Below, piece by piece: positions 1-14,751 of a DNA stretch of 64,000 bases; within the stretch, counting starts at the first letter, position 1; the number at the start of each line of letters is the position of its first letter. Where the stretch lies: NCBI RefSeq assembly GCF_004522175.1, contig NZ_SDEB01000002.1, positions 124,001 through 188,000 on the forward strand, given 5' to 3'. Made by a program: the position numbers and the translations under genes. The notes beneath the pieces were generated by a model. The model searched no databases. It was not told where the DNA came from and saw only the letters and a program-made list of their open reading frames with translations. The stretch is from Paracoccus ravus (lineage in GTDB: Bacteria > Pseudomonadota > Alphaproteobacteria > Rhodobacterales > Rhodobacteraceae).

Positions 1-508
1 TCACTTCCACGAGGCTTTCCCCGGACTTGCGCTTGCTGGGCCATGCCGTGACGCTCGCGCCCTGGAAATCCGTGGGTTCGGCCTCGAAACTGGCGGGCAG
101 GTTCAGCCGCAAAGGCTTGGTGCGGGCCCGGAAAGCGGCCAAGGCCTTTTCCTGCGCGGTCATCCCGCGCGAGCGCACCGGACCCATATCCGGCACGCCG
201 GACAGGTCCAGACCCAGATTCTTGTTGAGCAACGCGATATCGGCCTCGCTCAGCGCGAATGCCTCCTGCCCCGCATCGGTCTCGAGGTTGACCTCGCTGA
301 CCGAGCCGTCCGGCTCAAGGATCAGGATCTCGCCCGATTTGGTCGAGATCCGCCCCTTGGACAACACCTTCTTGTCCGGCGCACCGGCATCGCTTTGCAG
401 AACGGCCACTTCCAGTTCTGACGGCTTCTGGGGCGGCCGTTCGCTGTCATTGCCGCAACCGGCCAGCAAAAGCCCGATCCCGAAAATTCCTGCGAGGCGA
501 ACCGCCAT
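1..508 (-). CDS. Lipoprotein downstream of nuoG (partial, runs off left edge)
   Basis: The first 169 residues are visible; no stop is reached before base 1. The ATG at 508 lies 6 bases after the nuoG stop, so the gene belongs to the complex I operon. The N-terminus is a short signal peptide ending in the lipobox LLAGC at about residues 14-18, so the mature protein should be a lipid-anchored envelope protein. The remainder is hydrophilic and shows no fold I recognise. Paracoccus nuo clusters carry unidentified reading frames at such positions; a role in complex I assembly is conceivable but not shown by the sequence. Confidence 0.7.
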   Translation of the reverse strand, partial: MAVRLAGIFGIGLLLAGCGNDSERPPQKPSELEVAVLQSDAGAPDKKVLSKGRISTKSGEILILEPDGSVSEVNLETDAGQEAFALSEADIALLNKNLGLDLSGVPDMGPVRSRGMTAQEKALAAFRARTKPLRLNLPASFEAEPTDFQGASVTAWPSKRKSGESLVEV

Positions 509-514
509 ATGTCC

Positions 515-2536
515 TTACTCCGCTGCCATCGAGGGCGCATTGCGCGCCGCCGCCATTGCCGAAAGCTCACCCATCAGCGGCGAGGAGCGCGCGATCGGGT
601 TGGTCAGGTAGAAGTCCTTGATCGCAAGGCGGAACTCCGCGCGGCCCATGTCGAACCGGGTGAGCGGCTGCCATTCGTTCTGCGGCACGGTGTCGATCGC
701 GGCCAGATGCGGCACCGCCTCGATCAGCTTGCGGCGCAGACCCGCCAGGCTGTCCCAAGGCAGGGTCGCGCCCAGCTCGGCGGAAAGTGCGCGCAGGATC
801 GCCCAGTTTTCCTTGCCCTCGCCCGGCGCAAAATTGGCGCGCATGGCGATTTGCGGACGGCCTTCGGTGTTCACGAACAACCCGCTTTCCTCGGTATAGC
901 AGGCGCCCGGCAGGATCAGGTCGGCGCGATGCGCACCGCGATCGCCATGGCTGCCCTGATAGATCACGAAGGCACCGGCATCGATATCGACCTCGTCGGC
1001 GCCCAGGTTGTAGATCACCTCGGCGCCGTCGATGGCAGCGATCAGCCCGCCCTCGGTCACAGCGCCGACATCCAGCGCGCCAACGCGACCGGCTGCGGTA
1101 TGCAGGACCAGCAGCTTGCAATTCGCGATTTCGCAAAGGCGCATCGCATTGGCCAAGACGGCCTCGCCGTCGGCTTCGCGCAGCGCGCCTTGGCCGACGA
1201 TAATCAGGCCCGGCAGTTCAGTGCCTTCCGAGACTTTCGGATCGTCCAGAAGTGCCGCCAAGGCCGCGCGGTCGCCGCCCAAATGCGCATAGTCGAAGGT
1301 CAGATCGACGGCTTCGCCGATCAGCGCGACATCCGCGCCATTGGCCCAAGCGCGACGCAGGCGCGAGTTCAGCACCGGCGCTTCTTCGCGCGGGTTGGTG
1401 CCGATCAGCAGGATGCGCTTGGCGCTGTCGATATCTTCGATCGCGGCATTGCCGACATAGGCCGAGCGATTGCCCGCAGGCAGGCGCGCGCCATCGACAC
1501 GGGCCTCAACCTTGCCACCCAGACCTTCGATCAGCTGTTTCAGGCTGAAGGCGGCCTCGACCGGGACCAGATCGCCGATCAGACCGGCGACTTTCTTGCC
1601 CTTCATGGCGCGGGCGGCGGTGGCCAGAGCCTCGGGCCAAGTGGCCGGGCGCAGCTTGCCGTTCTCTCGGATATAAGGCTTGTCGAGACGCTGACGGCGC
1701 AGACCGTCCCAGACGAAGCGCGTCTTGTCCGAAATCCATTCCTCGTTCACGCCGTCATGGTTGCGCGGCAGAATGCGCATGACTTCGCGGCCCTTGGTGT
1801 CGATGCGGATGTTCGAGCCAAGCGCGTCCATCACGTCGATCGACTCGGTCTTGGTCAGTTCCCACGGGCGGGCGGTGAAAGCATAGGGCTTGGACACGAG
1901 CGCACCGACCGGGCACAGGTCGATGATGTTGCCCTGCATGTTCGAGACCAGCGTCTGGTTCAGGTAGCTGGTGATCTCGGCGTCTTCGCCACGGCCGGTC
2001 TGGCCCATCTGGGTGATGCCCGCGACCTCGGTGGTGAAGCGCACGCAGCGGGTGCAGCTGATGCAGCGGGTCATGTGGGTCTCGACCAGCGGGCCGAGAT
2101 TCAGGTCCTCGGTGGCGCGCTTCGGCTCGCGGTAGCGCGAGAAATCGACGCCGTAGGCCATGGCCTGATCTTGCAGGTCGCATTCGCCGCCCTGATCGCA
2201 GATCGGGCAGTCGAGCGGGTGGTTGATCAGCAGGAACTCCATCACGCCTTCGCGTGCCTTCTTGACCATCGGCGAGTTGGTCTTGATTTCCGAGGGCGCG
2301 CCATCCGGACCGGGGCGCAGGTCCTTGACCTGCATCGCGCAGGAGGCGGCGGGTTTCGGCGGGCCGCCCACGACCTCGACAAGGCACATGCGGCAGTTGC
2401 CAGCGATGGACAGCCGCTCGTGATAGCAGAAACGCGGCACCTCGACTCCGGCCACTTCACAGGCCTGAATCAAGGTCATGTTCGGATCGACCTCGATAAT
2501 CCTGTCGTCGATCTTGAGCTTGCGAAGATCCGCCAT
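515..2536 (-). CDS. nuoG: NADH-quinone oxidoreductase subunit G
   Basis: This is the 673-residue iron-sulfur subunit of the peripheral arm of complex I, which carries electrons from the NuoF/E module towards quinone. The N-terminal ferredoxin-like region has the 2Fe-2S cysteines (CYHERL, then CRMC and a further Cys near residue 67). Next come the His/Cys 4Fe-4S motif [14 protein letters not shown] (about 106-119) and a second 4Fe-4S set in RCISCTRC plus CPVGAL (about 157-212). The C-terminal half is the molybdopterin-oxidoreductase-like domain. The length fits Paracoccus and mitochondrial homologues. An AAGGA-type ribosome binding site precedes the ATG. Confidence 0.97.
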   Translation of the reverse strand: MADLRKLKIDDRIIEVDPNMTLIQACEVAGVEVPRFCYHERLSIAGNCRMCLVEVVGGPPKPAASCAMQVKDLRPGPDGAPSEIKTNSPMVKKAREGVMEFLLINHPLDCPICDQGGECDLQDQAMAYGVDFSRYREPKRATEDLNLGPLVETHMTRCISCTRCVRFTTEVAGITQMGQTGRGEDAEITSYLNQTLVSNMQGNIIDLCPVGALVSKPYAFTARPWELTKTESIDVMDALGSNIRIDTKGREVMRILPRNHDGVNEEWISDKTRFVWDGLRRQRLDKPYIRENGKLRPATWPEALATAARAMKGKKVAGLIGDLVPVEAAFSLKQLIEGLGGKVEARVDGARLPAGNRSAYVGNAAIEDIDSAKRILLIGTNPREEAPVLNSRLRRAWANGADVALIGEAVDLTFDYAHLGGDRAALAALLDDPKVSEGTELPGLIIVGQGALREADGEAVLANAMRLCEIANCKLLVLHTAAGRVGALDVGAVTEGGLIAAIDGAEVIYNLGADEVDIDAGAFVIYQGSHGDRGAHRADLILPGACYTEESGLFVNTEGRPQIAMRANFAPGEGKENWAILRALSAELGATLPWDSLAGLRRKLIEAVPHLAAIDTVPQNEWQPLTRFDMGRAEFRLAIKDFYLTNPIARSSPLMGELSAMAAARNAPSMAAE

Positions 2537-2547
2537 CTTGTCTTTCC

Positions 2548-2676
2548 TTATCCGTCGCGGTGGCGAAGCATCGCCTTGCCGGAACGATCTCCGGCGGTTT
2601 CCGCACGATTCAAATGCTGGCCGAAGGCTGGCCCGGTTTTCAGTTCCGCTGTCTTGTCCATCTGCCCACGTCTCAT
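2548..2676 (-). CDS. Possible 42-residue ORF between secreted protein and nuoG
   Basis: The ATG overlaps the stop of the upstream gene as TGATG, the same coupling seen at several other junctions of this operon. The frame is open for 42 codons and ends in TAA 11 bases before the nuoG start. The product is basic and polar with no membrane segment or recognised motif. It fills most of the otherwise empty 139-base gap before nuoG. No strong Shine-Dalgarno is evident, so expression would depend on coupling. It may simply be a chance frame in GC-rich DNA. Confidence 0.3.
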   Translation of the reverse strand: MRRGQMDKTAELKTGPAFGQHLNRAETAGDRSGKAMLRHRDG

Positions 2677-3128
2677 CACTTCACCCTGACGAAGGAACGG
2701 TGCAGGACTTTCTGGATTCGCTCGCGAGAGCCGCGACGCAGGACCACGGTCATCGCATCGCTGTTCCGGTTGAAGCTGACCGTGCCGTAGATCGCCTCTC
2801 CGGTATTGTAGTAAAGCGCGCGATTGGCATCCGTGGTGTAGCGGCTGCCATCCGAACGCCAGCAGTCGATCCGCGCATCGCTTGCATTGCCGGTAATGCG
2901 CAGGATCGGCTTGCCGGCAAGATTGCGCGTGACCCAGCTGCGAACGCCCGGCCCGGTCGCGTCGCAGTCGATATCGGTCGGCGCGAGCGTGTCGAACTCG
3001 AGATAGAATTTCTCCGCAGTCGCCACGAACGGGTCCGACGGCTCGCCCGCAAAAGCATCCGCCGCGATCATCGCGGCGGCGGATGCGGCCATCAAGGTCA
3101 GCCCGATGCGGTTCATCCAGCGCTTCAT
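2676..3128 (-). CDS. Secreted hypothetical protein in nuo operon
   Basis: A 150-residue protein. Its basic N-terminus and Ala-rich hydrophobic stretch end at about residue 27 (ADAFA then G), a good Sec signal peptide, so it should act in the periplasm. The mature part has two cysteines about 34 residues apart (IDCD and IDCW), which could form a disulfide. I do not recognise the family. The ATG overlaps the stop of the upstream DUF5333 gene as ATGA, so the pair is translationally coupled within the complex I operon. No sequence evidence links it to complex I chemistry. Confidence 0.75.
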   Translation of the reverse strand: MKRWMNRIGLTLMAASAAAMIAADAFAGEPSDPFVATAEKFYLEFDTLAPTDIDCDATGPGVRSWVTRNLAGKPILRITGNASDARIDCWRSDGSRYTTDANRALYYNTGEAIYGTVSFNRNSDAMTVVLRRGSRERIQKVLHRSFVRVK

Positions 3129-3529
3129 TTCGCCACCAACAGGCTGCCGATCACGCTCTTGCGCGCGATCTCGTCACGGCCCAAGCGGCAGAAGCTCTCG
3201 GCGTCGCCGGACCTTGCGCCCTTGCGGGTCAGATAATCCTCGGCCACGGCATAGATGCGCTTCTTCTGGGACTTGTCATCCAGGAAGGCCTCGATCTGCT
3301 TGGCTGAATAGCCCTTGCTCTGGGCATAGGACTTGAGCTTGCGCGCCTCGCCATAGGCATAGAACAGGCGGGCGTCGATATTCGGGCAGGTCCGCCGGAT
3401 GCGATCCGCGATGCGGGCGGCGATCAGGCGGTCATTGATGTATTTTTCCTGTGCCAGCGGCTCGAGGGCGGCGGCGGGGCCCGCGGCCAGGAGCGTGGCC
3501 GCAATCAGCGCAAGGGCGATCGGTTTCAT
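3125..3529 (-). CDS. DUF5333 family secreted protein
   Basis: A 134-residue protein that resembles the DUF5333 family found between nuoF and nuoG in Rhodobacterales. The start is set by a strong AGGAGG six to seven bases upstream of the ATG at 3529; the longer open frame upstream lacks such a site. A signal peptide covers about residues 1-23 (LAAGPAAA). The mature part is helical and basic, with two cysteines (RTCPN and ESFCRLG). Function is unknown; the conserved position suggests an accessory or assembly role for complex I, which is inference. Confidence 0.8.
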   Translation of the reverse strand: MKPIALALIAATLLAAGPAAALEPLAQEKYINDRLIAARIADRIRRTCPNIDARLFYAYGEARKLKSYAQSKGYSAKQIEAFLDDKSQKKRIYAVAEDYLTRKGARSGDAESFCRLGRDEIARKSVIGSLLVAK

Positions 3530-3697
3530 GGCATATACCTCCTTGTCATGGCGCATCGTCATAACATGGGGGGCCTTGCCTTCCGGCACACCTTGGCGCG
3601 AGAGGGCCGTGATTCCCCCGTTCCGGGCGCGCAAACGCGCGGGGTCCCCCGAGGGGGACCGCCTTGCCGGAAATTTGAGGGAAAAGGCCATTGGCGC

Positions 3698-5266
<1,569 letters not shown>

Positions 5267-5267
<1 letters not shown>

Positions 5268-5929
5268 CAAGTGGCCTCGCCCCTTTCCACCGCGCGAGAA
5301 TGCGCGGTGTCGCCCCCGGCCGCCAATAGCCGGGCCTGTCCGACCCAGTCATCGGTCTCGATCCGGCTGCCCATCCGGCCCAGCCTGCCGGCGAAATCGG
5401 CAGCCTCTTGCGCGTCCCAGCGGGCGATCTGCTCAAAACGCGTCACGCCGTTATCGTTCAGCCAAAGGGCGAGCTTTGGCCCCACGCCCTTGATCCTGCG
5501 CAGATCGTCCGCGCCCGATGGTTCCGCGACATCCCCGGCGCGGGTTTCATCCGCGACCAGATCGGCATAGGCCATGACCGGGACCTGCTCGCGCGTGGGC
5601 TTCGGCGCGGGCATCGCACCCGCGACGATCGGCATTTGGCTTGCCGAGGTCACCGGATCCGCCAGACCGGCCGAGACCAGCATCGCCTCGGGCTCATGCT
5701 CGGCCGCTTCGCGCCGCCAGTCGCGGGCGGAAACAGCCTGCCACATCTCGGGGCGTCCGGCGCAGACCAGCCAGACCAGCATCGCGCCGAACAACCAGAA
5801 GGTCAGCAGACCAAGGAACAGACCCCCGAAAAACCCCAGATCGCCGATCCCGGCGGTGAACAGCAGGACCACGACCCCCGCGATCGCGCCCGAGATCCAG
5901 CAGTTCCTGTTGCAGACCGTCCGTTCCAT
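5267..5929 (-). CDS. Membrane-anchored helix-hairpin-helix protein of nuo operon
   Basis: A 220-residue protein with two hydrophobic helices at the N-terminus (about residues 12-55), a variable middle, and a C-terminal helix-hairpin-helix-like segment (LRRIKGVGPKLALWLNDNG at about 142-160, followed by an ADFAGRLG helix). In other alphaproteobacteria a similar LxxIxGVGPK domain is found at the end of NuoE or as a separate nearby gene, from memory. The ATG at 5929 has AGGAGA upstream; a GTG directly before it is an alternative. Here the HhH fold probably mediates protein contacts, not DNA binding, which is inference. Confidence 0.75.
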
Positions 5930-6004
5930 CACCGCCGTTCTCCTGTCTGTCCGAGGCGCGGCCCCTGTTCGCTAGCCGTTAGATAACATCCTTTGCCTGT
6001 CCGG

Positions 6005-6705
6005 TCACTTCGCCCAGGGCGTCGTGATCGGAACCTCGGTGCCGTCGATGCGCTTCACCGTGTCGCCGAGGCTGACCGCGATGGCGACGCTGCCATTATG
6101 CGCCTCGCCCGATTCCGCGGTCAGCGTGGTCGCGCCACCCAGCGGCTCGGCCGAGAAGCGGCCGTTCTGCGGGCCGGGAACCGGCACTTCGCCCGCGGCG
6201 AAGCTGTCGATCAGCGCGGCCAGTTTCTCGACGGTAAGGTCCTCGTAGAAATCCTTGCCGATCTGGGCCATGGGCGCGTTGGTGCAGGCGCCGAGGCATT
6301 CGACCTCTTCCCAGCTGAAGCGGCCGTCTGCCGACAGCGTGTGCGGGGCCGGTGCGATCTTTTCCTTGCAGACCCGGATCAGGTCTTCCGCGCCGCAGAT
6401 CATGCAGGTCGTGGTGCCGCAGATCTGGATATGGGCGACGGTGCCGACCGGGTAGAGCTGGAACATGAAGTAGAAGGTCGCCACTTCCAGCGCGCGGATA
6501 TAGGGCATCCCGAGCAGGGTCGCGCAATATTCGATCGCCGGACGCGACAGCCAGCCTTCCTGTTCCTGCGCACGCCACAGGACCGGAATGATCGCCGATT
6601 GCTGGCGACCTTCCGGATATTTGGTCATCTGGGCTTGCGCCCATTCAAGGTTCTTGGGGCTGAACTCGAACGAGTCCGGCTGAACAGGGGAAAGACGGCG
6701 CAGCA

Positions 6706-6706
<1 letters not shown>
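6005..6706 (-). CDS. nuoE: NADH-quinone oxidoreductase subunit E
   Basis: This 233-residue subunit carries the 2Fe-2S cluster N1a in the electron-input module with NuoF and NuoG. The thioredoxin-like ferredoxin domain has its ligands in [13 protein letters not shown] (the typical Cys-x4-Cys spacing) and in [11 protein letters not shown] roughly 50-residue C-terminal extension beyond the conserved core is rich in Gly, Ala and Thr. The ATG shares one base with the nuoD stop (TGATG), which indicates coupling. A 75-base gap separates it from the membrane HhH gene. Confidence 0.96.
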
Positions 6707-7953
<1,247 letters not shown>

Positions 7954-7993
7954 TTACATGCGATGCGTGGCGCGCAGATCTGCGCGGCTGCGG

Positions 7994-8608
7994 TCACTTC
8001 TTCGCCTCGGGCGCCTTCTCGTCACCCGGAAGCACGTATTTCGCGCCCTCCCACGGGGACAGGAAGTCGAACTGGCGATATTCCTGAACGAGGCTCACGG
8101 GCTCATAGACCACGCGTTTCTCGTCGTCATTCCAACGGACCTCGACATAACCAGTGGTCGGGAAGTCCTTGCGAAGCGGATAGCCTCGGAACCCGTAATC
8201 GGTGATGATCCGGCGCAGGTCCGGATGGCCCGAGAACAGGATCCCGAACATGTCGAAGACCTCGCGCTCGTACCAGTTCGCGCCGGGGAAGACACCGGAG
8301 AGCGAGGGGACGATCTCGTCCTCGCGCACCTGAACCTTCACGCGGATGCGGTGGTTCTGATACATCGACAGCAGATGCACGACCAGATCGAAGCGCGCCG
8401 GGCGCGCCGGGTTGTCCACCGCCGTGATGTCGATCAGCGTCGAGAAGCGGCAATTCGTGTCATTGCGCAGGAACTCGATCAGGCCGACCAGCCCGGACAG
8501 CGTCGCGTTGACGGTCATTTCGCCGAAAGCCAATTCGGTCGAGACGACGTCGTTCGGACGGCGCAGCGAAATGTGATCGGCCAGTTCCAGCAGGGCTTCG
8601 TCAGACAT
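7994..8608 (-). CDS. nuoC: NADH-quinone oxidoreductase subunit C
   Basis: A 204-residue 30-kDa-type subunit of the complex I peripheral arm. It shows the signature block [20 protein letters not shown] (about residues 112-131), then [14 protein letters not shown]. It is a separate gene, not the NuoCD fusion found in enterobacteria, as expected for alphaproteobacteria. It starts 3 bases after the nuoB stop, and the C-terminus is Lys/Glu-rich. The subunit carries no cofactor and is structural, binding NuoD. Confidence 0.96.
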   Translation of the reverse strand: MSDEALLELADHISLRRPNDVVSTELAFGEMTVNATLSGLVGLIEFLRNDTNCRFSTLIDITAVDNPARPARFDLVVHLLSMYQNHRIRVKVQVREDEIVPSLSGVFPGANWYEREVFDMFGILFSGHPDLRRIITDYGFRGYPLRKDFPTTGYVEVRWNDDEKRVVYEPVSLVQEYRQFDFLSPWEGAKYVLPGDEKAPEAKK

Positions 8609-8611
8609 GGC

Positions 8612-9596
<985 letters not shown>

Positions 9597-9696
9597 CGGT
9601 GCGGGCCGCAATGTTCGGCATTGTAACCACAAGGAAGCGGCGAGGCCACCGGATTGCCTTCATGCCAGGCTTTGGCCCATGCGAAAACAAACTATT

Positions 9697-10071
9697 TCAC
9701 TCGGTCTTTGACGTGCCGAGGCGACCCAGATGGGTGTGGCGAAAGCCCGTAGGCAGCTTCAGGCCAAAGCCCAAGGCCCGGTCCGCGCCGATATGCGCGA
9801 GCCAGAGCCCACCGGCCGAGATCAGACCGGTCTGCCCCGAGGCCACGCCCATCATCATCAGCAGGAACGGCATCGCATAGAGATGCGCGAGGTTATAGGT
9901 GAAGGCCCCAGCCCGCTTGCCAAGCGCGTAGCCCGCCATCGACAGGTCGGGCGCCAGAAGTGCCGCGACCCACGCCCAACCCGGCCAGCCGGGCGAGGCG
10001 AAACCGGCGACCATGATACCACCGAGTGCGAGCCCCGCACCCTCGACCTGCTGCCAGAGCTTCGCGCTCAC
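9697..10071 (-). CDS. DUF4260 family membrane protein
   Basis: A 124-residue hydrophobic protein with about four membrane segments. It resembles the DUF4260 family, whose end typically reads GFGLK..FxxTHLG; here [16 protein letters not shown]. The start is GTG, overlapping the uvrA stop as GTGA, so it is read with uvrA and may be co-induced. Its function is unknown. About 195 bases separate it from nuoA, and the nuo promoter lies in that gap. Confidence 0.8.
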   Translation of the reverse strand: MSAKLWQQVEGAGLALGGIMVAGFASPGWPGWAWVAALLAPDLSMAGYALGKRAGAFTYNLAHLYAMPFLLMMMGVASGQTGLISAGGLWLAHIGADRALGFGLKLPTGFRHTHLGRLGTSKTE

Positions 10072-12926
10072 TCGGCTGCCCGACTGCGCGCGGCGTCCAG
10101 CATCGGGCCAAGATAGCGCCCGGTATGGCTTTCGGCGATTTGCGCCACATCTTCGGGCGTGCCGGTCGCGACGATGCGGCCACCGCCATCGCCACCCTCG
10201 GGGCCGATATCGATGATCCAGTCGGCGGTCTTGATGACATCTAGGTTATGCTCGATCACCACAACCGTATTGCCCTGATCGACAAGGCTGTGCAGCACTT
10301 CCAAGAGCTTGCGCACATCCTCGAAATGCAGGCCAGTGGTCGGCTCGTCGAGGATATAGAGCGTCTTGCCGGTGGCGCGGCGCGACAGTTCCTTGGACAG
10401 CTTCACCCGCTGCGCCTCGCCGCCCGAAAGCGTCGTCGCCTGCTGGCCGACCTTGATATAGCCAAGGCCAACCTCGACCAGCGCGTCCATCTTTTCCCGG
10501 ATCGAGGGCACGGCGCGAAAGAATTCCTGCGCATCCTCGACCGTCATGTCGAGCACGTCGGCGATCGACTTGCCCTTGAACTGGACCTCCAAAGTCTCGC
10601 GGTTGTAGCGCTTGCCCTTGCAGGTCTCGCAGGTGACATAGACGTCGGGCAGGAAATGCATCTCGATCTTGATGACGCCGTCGCCCTGACAGGCCTCGCA
10701 GCGCCCGCCCTTGACGTTGAAGCTGAAGCGACCGGGCTTGTAGCCCCGCGCCTTGGCCTCGGGCAGGCCCGCGAACCAGTCGCGGATCGGGGTGAAAGCC
10801 CCGGTATAGGTCGCTGGGTTCGAGCGCGGCGTGCGCCCGATCGGGCGCTGGTCGATGTCGATCACCTTGTCGAGCAGTTCGAGCCCCTTGATCGTCTCGC
10901 AGGGCGCGGGTGTCTGGCGCGCGCCGTTCAGCCGCAGCGAGGCGGTCTTGAACAGGGTCTCGATGGTCAGGGTCGACTTGCCGCCGCCCGAAACCCCGGT
11001 GACGCAGACGAACTTGCCCAGCGGGAATTCGGCGGTGACGTTTTTCAGGTTGTTGCCGGTCGCGCCGATCACCTTGACCGCCTTGCCCTTGCCCTTGCGG
11101 CGCTCGTCGGGGACATGGATCTCGCGCGTGCCCGACAGGTACTGCCCGGTCAGGCTGGATGGGTCCGAGGCGATCTCGGCCGGCGTGCCACGTGACACCA
11201 CCTGCCCGCCATGCACCCCCGCACCCGGCCCCATGTCGAAGACATAATCGGCATGGCGAATCGCATCCTCGTCATGCTCGACGACGATGACCGAGTTGCC
11301 CTGATCGCGCAGCCCCTTCAGCGTGTCGAGCAGCCGGTCATTGTCGCGCTGGTGCAGACCGATCGAGGGCTCGTCAAGCACGTAAAGCACGCCGGTCAGA
11401 CCCGAACCGATCTGGCTGGCGAGGCGGATTCGCTGGCTTTCGCCGCCCGAAAGCGTGCCCGCCGCGCGCGAGAGCGTCAGGTAATCGAGGCCGACATTCA
11501 CGAGGAAACCCAGCCGCTCGCGGATCTCCTTGAGGATGGCATGGGCGATCTCGTTCTTCTGCTTCGAGAGATGCTTCGGCGCGTCGGTGATCCAGGCCAG
11601 GGCCTCGCGGATCGACAGTTCCGTGACATTGCCGACATGCGCGCCCGCGATCTTCACCGCCAAGGCCTCGGGCTTCAGCCGATATCCCGCGCAGGCGCCG
11701 CAGGGGCGGTTGTTCTGGTATTTCTCGAATTCCTCGCGCACCCATGCGCTGTCGCTTTCGCGCAACCGGCGCTCCATGTTCGGGATGATCCCCTCGAACT
11801 GGCGCGAGACCTCGTAAACGCGGCCCGCATCGTCGAAGCGGAAGGGGATTTCCTCTTTGCCCGAGCCATTCAGGAACATGTCCTGCACCTCTTTGGGCAG
11901 GTCCTTCCACGGGGTCTTCTTGTCGAAGCCGTAATGCTTGGCCAGCGCGTTCACGGTCTGGGTCAGATAGGCCGATTTCGACTTGGCCCAAGGCGCGAGT
12001 GCCCCTTGCGCAACCGACAAAGCCTGATCCGGAACGATCAGGCGCTCGTCGAAGAACAGTTCCATCCCCAGCCCGTCGCAGACCGGACAGGCCCCGAAAG
12101 GCGCGTTGAACGAGAACAGACGCGGCTCGATCTCGGGAATGGTGAAGCCCGACACCGGACAGGCAAAATTCTCAGAGAAGGTGATGCGCTCGGCCTCACC
12201 CTCGGCGGGTGCGGTCTCGAGCAGAGCGATGCCATCGGCCAGATCCAGCGCGGTACGGAAACTGTCGGCAAGCCGCGTCTCCATCCCCTCGCGCACGACG
12301 ATGCGGTCGACGACCACGTCGATATTGTGGCGGAACTTCTTGTCGAGCACCGGCGGTTCGTCCAGTTCATGGAACGCGCCATTGACCTTGACACGCTGGA
12401 AGCCCTGCTTCCGCAGCTCAAGGAATTCCTTCTTGTACTCGCCCTTGCGGTCGCGGACGATGGGGGCCAGCAGATAGGCGCGCGTGCCCTCGGGCATCTC
12501 CATCACCCGGTCCACCATGTCCTGCACCTGCTGCGCCTCGATCGGCAACCCGGTCGCCGGGCTGTAGGGCGTGCCCGCGCGGGCGAAAAGCAGGCGCAGG
12601 TAGTCGTAGATCTCGGTCACCGTGCCGACGGTCGAGCGCGGGTTCTTCGAGGTGGTCTTCTGCTCGATGGAAATCGCCGGGGAAAGACCGCTGATATGGT
12701 CCACATCCGGCTTGCCCATCATGTCGAGGAACTGGCGCGCATAGGCCGACAGGCTTTCGACATAGCGCCGCTGCCCCTCGGCATAGATCGTGTCAAAGGC
12801 GAGGCTGGATTTGCCCGAACCCGACAGCCCGGTGATCACCACCAGCTTGTCGCGCGGAATGTCCATATCCACGTTCTTGAGATTGTGCTCGCGCGCGCCG
12901 CGCACCTCGATGAACTTCTGTTCCAT
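10068..12926 (-). CDS. uvrA: Excinuclease ABC subunit A
   Basis: A 952-residue damage-recognition ATPase of nucleotide excision repair. Two ABC-type ATPase halves are visible: Walker [14 protein letters not shown] near residue 33 and [13 protein letters not shown] near 640, each with a later LSGGE signature. Zinc motifs CPVC and [12 protein letters not shown] are present. The ATG at 12926 has AGGA nine bases upstream; the longer frame adds 14 unlikely residues. A GAAC-N7-GAAC LexA operator lies 66 bases upstream, so SOS control is expected. The DUF4260 gene follows with a 4-base overlap. Confidence 0.97.
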   Translation of the reverse strand: MEQKFIEVRGAREHNLKNVDMDIPRDKLVVITGLSGSGKSSLAFDTIYAEGQRRYVESLSAYARQFLDMMGKPDVDHISGLSPAISIEQKTTSKNPRSTVGTVTEIYDYLRLLFARAGTPYSPATGLPIEAQQVQDMVDRVMEMPEGTRAYLLAPIVRDRKGEYKKEFLELRKQGFQRVKVNGAFHELDEPPVLDKKFRHNIDVVVDRIVVREGMETRLADSFRTALDLADGIALLETAPAEGEAERITFSENFACPVSGFTIPEIEPRLFSFNAPFGACPVCDGLGMELFFDERLIVPDQALSVAQGALAPWAKSKSAYLTQTVNALAKHYGFDKKTPWKDLPKEVQDMFLNGSGKEEIPFRFDDAGRVYEVSRQFEGIIPNMERRLRESDSAWVREEFEKYQNNRPCGACAGYRLKPEALAVKIAGAHVGNVTELSIREALAWITDAPKHLSKQKNEIAHAILKEIRERLGFLVNVGLDYLTLSRAAGTLSGGESQRIRLASQIGSGLTGVLYVLDEPSIGLHQRDNDRLLDTLKGLRDQGNSVIVVEHDEDAIRHADYVFDMGPGAGVHGGQVVSRGTPAEIASDPSSLTGQYLSGTREIHVPDERRKGKGKAVKVIGATGNNLKNVTAEFPLGKFVCVTGVSGGGKSTLTIETLFKTASLRLNGARQTPAPCETIKGLELLDKVIDIDQRPIGRTPRSNPATYTGAFTPIRDWFAGLPEAKARGYKPGRFSFNVKGGRCEACQGDGVIKIEMHFLPDVYVTCETCKGKRYNRETLEVQFKGKSIADVLDMTVEDAQEFFRAVPSIREKMDALVEVGLGYIKVGQQATTLSGGEAQRVKLSKELSRRATGKTLYILDEPTTGLHFEDVRKLLEVLHSLVDQGNTVVVIEHNLDVIKTADWIIDIGPEGGDGGGRIVATGTPEDVAQIAESHTGRYLGPMLDAARSRAAE

Positions 12927-12991
12927 CGTCACGTCCTGATTCCGCCAAGGGCAAGAGATAGGCATCACGGGCGAAATGGCAAGTTGGAACG

Positions 12992-13006
12992 GAACATCAC
13001 GCGAAC
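12992..13006 (-). promoter_or_regulatory. LexA operator of uvrA
   Basis: The sequence is GAAC-ATCACGC-GAAC on plus, which is GTTC-N7-GTTC on minus, the SOS box known for Rhodobacterales. It lies 66 bases upstream of the uvrA ATG. The same spacing is found upstream of lexA in this window, which supports both. Confidence 0.8.
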
Positions 13007-13059
13007 ATTCGCCAGCTCATTGCCCCCATCGCAGCACCGCGATATGGAAAATGCCGGTT

Positions 13060-14067
13060 TCAGCCGCCGGTATGGCTCATGTAGCGTGAAACCTGGCCCG
13101 AGACATGCTGTCTGGAATAATCGAAATCATGCCCCTTGGGTTTGCGGGTGATCGCCTCGCGGATGGCATTGGACAGATCCGCATCGGACGGGCTGGCGCG
13201 AAGGGCCGCGCGCAGATCCGCGCGATCCTCTTGCCCAAGGCACATGAACAGCTCTCCGGTGCAGGTCAGGCGCACCCGGTTACAGCTTTCGCAGAAATTA
13301 TGCGTGAGCGGGGTGATGAAGCCGACCTTCTGTCCGGTCTCATTGATCCTGACATAGCGCGCGGGCCCGCCCGTCCGCTCGGCCAGAGGGGTCAGCGAAA
13401 AGCGCTCGGCGATCCGGGCATTCAGATCGGAAAGCGGCCAATATTGGCCCAGCCGTTGCTCTTCGGTCATCTCGCCCATCGGCATGACCTCGATAAAGGT
13501 CAGATCATGACCCTCGGTTGCGCACCAGTCGAGCAGGGGAAACAACTCATCCTCGTTGAAACCCTTCAATGCGACGGTGTTGATCTTGACCCGCAACCCG
13601 GCGGAAGTCGCCGCCGCAATGCCTTCCATCACCTGTTCCAGACGCCCCCAGCGCGTGATCCGGGCAAATCGATCATCTTTCAGCGTATCGAGCGAGACAT
13701 TGACCCGCCGTACCCCGCAATCGGCCAATTCCCCGGCAAAGCGGGCCAATTGGCTTCCATTGGTGGTCAGGGTCAATTCGTCCAGCCCCTGCCCCAGATG
13801 ACGCGACATGGCGCGAAAGAATTCCATGATATTGCGCCGCACCAGTGGCTCGCCGCCGGTGACGCGCAGCTTGCGCACCCCCAGCCGGACAAAGACCGAG
13901 CATAGCCGATCCAGTTCCTCAAGCGTCAGCAGATCCTTTTTCGGCAGGAACTGCATATGCTCGGCCATGCAATAGGTGCAGCGGAAATCGCAGCGATCCG
14001 TCACCGAGACCCGAAGATAGGTGATCGGTCGCGCGAAAGGGTCGATCAGAGGGGCCGGCGCATCCAT
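13060..14067 (-). CDS. moaA: GTP 3',8-cyclase (molybdopterin synthesis)
   Basis: A 335-residue radical-SAM enzyme that starts molybdopterin synthesis by rearranging GTP to 3',8-cyclo-GTP. The N-terminal SAM cluster motif is CDFRCTYCM, and the C-terminal second 4Fe-4S motif is [21 protein letters not shown]. The C-terminus ends in GG (HTGG), the double-glycine tail needed in MoaA activation of GTP. The start at 14067 ([11 protein letters not shown]) fits the family; upstream ATGs in frame lack a better site. moaC and moeA lie 41 kb away in this window. Confidence 0.96.
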   Translation of the reverse strand: MDAPAPLIDPFARPITYLRVSVTDRCDFRCTYCMAEHMQFLPKKDLLTLEELDRLCSVFVRLGVRKLRVTGGEPLVRRNIMEFFRAMSRHLGQGLDELTLTTNGSQLARFAGELADCGVRRVNVSLDTLKDDRFARITRWGRLEQVMEGIAAATSAGLRVKINTVALKGFNEDELFPLLDWCATEGHDLTFIEVMPMGEMTEEQRLGQYWPLSDLNARIAERFSLTPLAERTGGPARYVRINETGQKVGFITPLTHNFCESCNRVRLTCTGELFMCLGQEDRADLRAALRASPSDADLSNAIREAITRKPKGHDFDYSRQHVSGQVSRYMSHTGG

Positions 14068-14214
14068 TTCCCCAAGATAAGATGGCGCGCGCATCGGCAC
14101 AAGGCAGCCGATGGGTTCACAATGCCGCAACCATGATGGCGACAAGCGGTGGACATGGCCCTTGGCAGGCGGCTAGCCTTTCCCCAGAACCGATGAAACG
14201 CGAGGGCCGGAACG

Positions 14215-14751
14215 ATGATCACGCCAACGCTGCGCTGTTGCGGCTTTCTGACGATTCTGGCCCTTGCCGCCTGCAACAAGGGGGACAGCGCCCCGACCAG
14301 CCCGTCCTCCAGCGCCAGCACATCGCCAGACGCGATCGTGCTGACCGAGCCTGCGGCCATGGCCGGTGCGACCGCCCCACGCAGCGCGGGCCGGACCGTC
14401 TCGGCCTCGACCATCGGGGTCGCGGCGGGGCAGTCGGCGGAGGAACTCGACACAACGACGGCCGGCCAAAAGGCGCAAGCCGCAGCCCCCTCGGCCGGAG
14501 GGCAGAAACTCGGGACAACCATCGCCTCGCTGGGCGATCCCTCGCAGCCGGGTTTCTGGATCAAGACCCCGCTTGTCGGGGCCGAAAGTCAGGGCCGGAT
14601 CGTGAACCCGGCAAACGGAAAATCCGCGAATGTCCGGCTGATCCCGCTGGGAGGACCGGCCAGTGGCGGCAGTCAGGTCTCGCTTCCCGCCTTGCAGATG
14701 CTGGGCGTCAGCCTGACCGACCTGCCCGCGCTGGAGGTCTATTCCGGCTGA
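14215..14751 (+). CDS. Lipoprotein, DUF-type (often misnamed D-galactarate dehydratase)
   Basis: A 178-residue protein with a signal peptide ending in the lipobox LALAAC, cysteine at residue 20. A Ser/Thr/Pro/Ala-rich linker follows to about residue 105. The C-terminal block PGFWIKTPLV...GRIVNPANGKSANVRLIPL is shared by small Rhodobacterales lipoproteins sometimes labelled D-galactarate dehydratase; that label is not supported by anything here. It is transcribed divergently from moaA, and its last 13 bases overlap the end of the convergent AlkD-like gene. Confidence 0.75.
   Translation: MITPTLRCCGFLTILALAACNKGDSAPTSPSSSASTSPDAIVLTEPAAMAGATAPRSAGRTVSASTIGVAAGQSAEELDTTTAGQKAQAAAPSAGGQKLGTTIASLGDPSQPGFWIKTPLVGAESQGRIVNPANGKSANVRLIPLGGPASGGSQVSLPALQMLGVSLTDLPALEVYSG

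Noticed and set aside
509-2689. Long plus-strand open frame (726 codons) opposite nuoG
   Set aside because: It is antisense to a clear nuoG, has no family features, and arises from GC-rich third-position bias.
14215-14751. D-galactarate dehydratase
   Set aside because: This name circulates for similar lipoproteins, but the protein is 178 residues with a lipobox and has no dehydratase domain.
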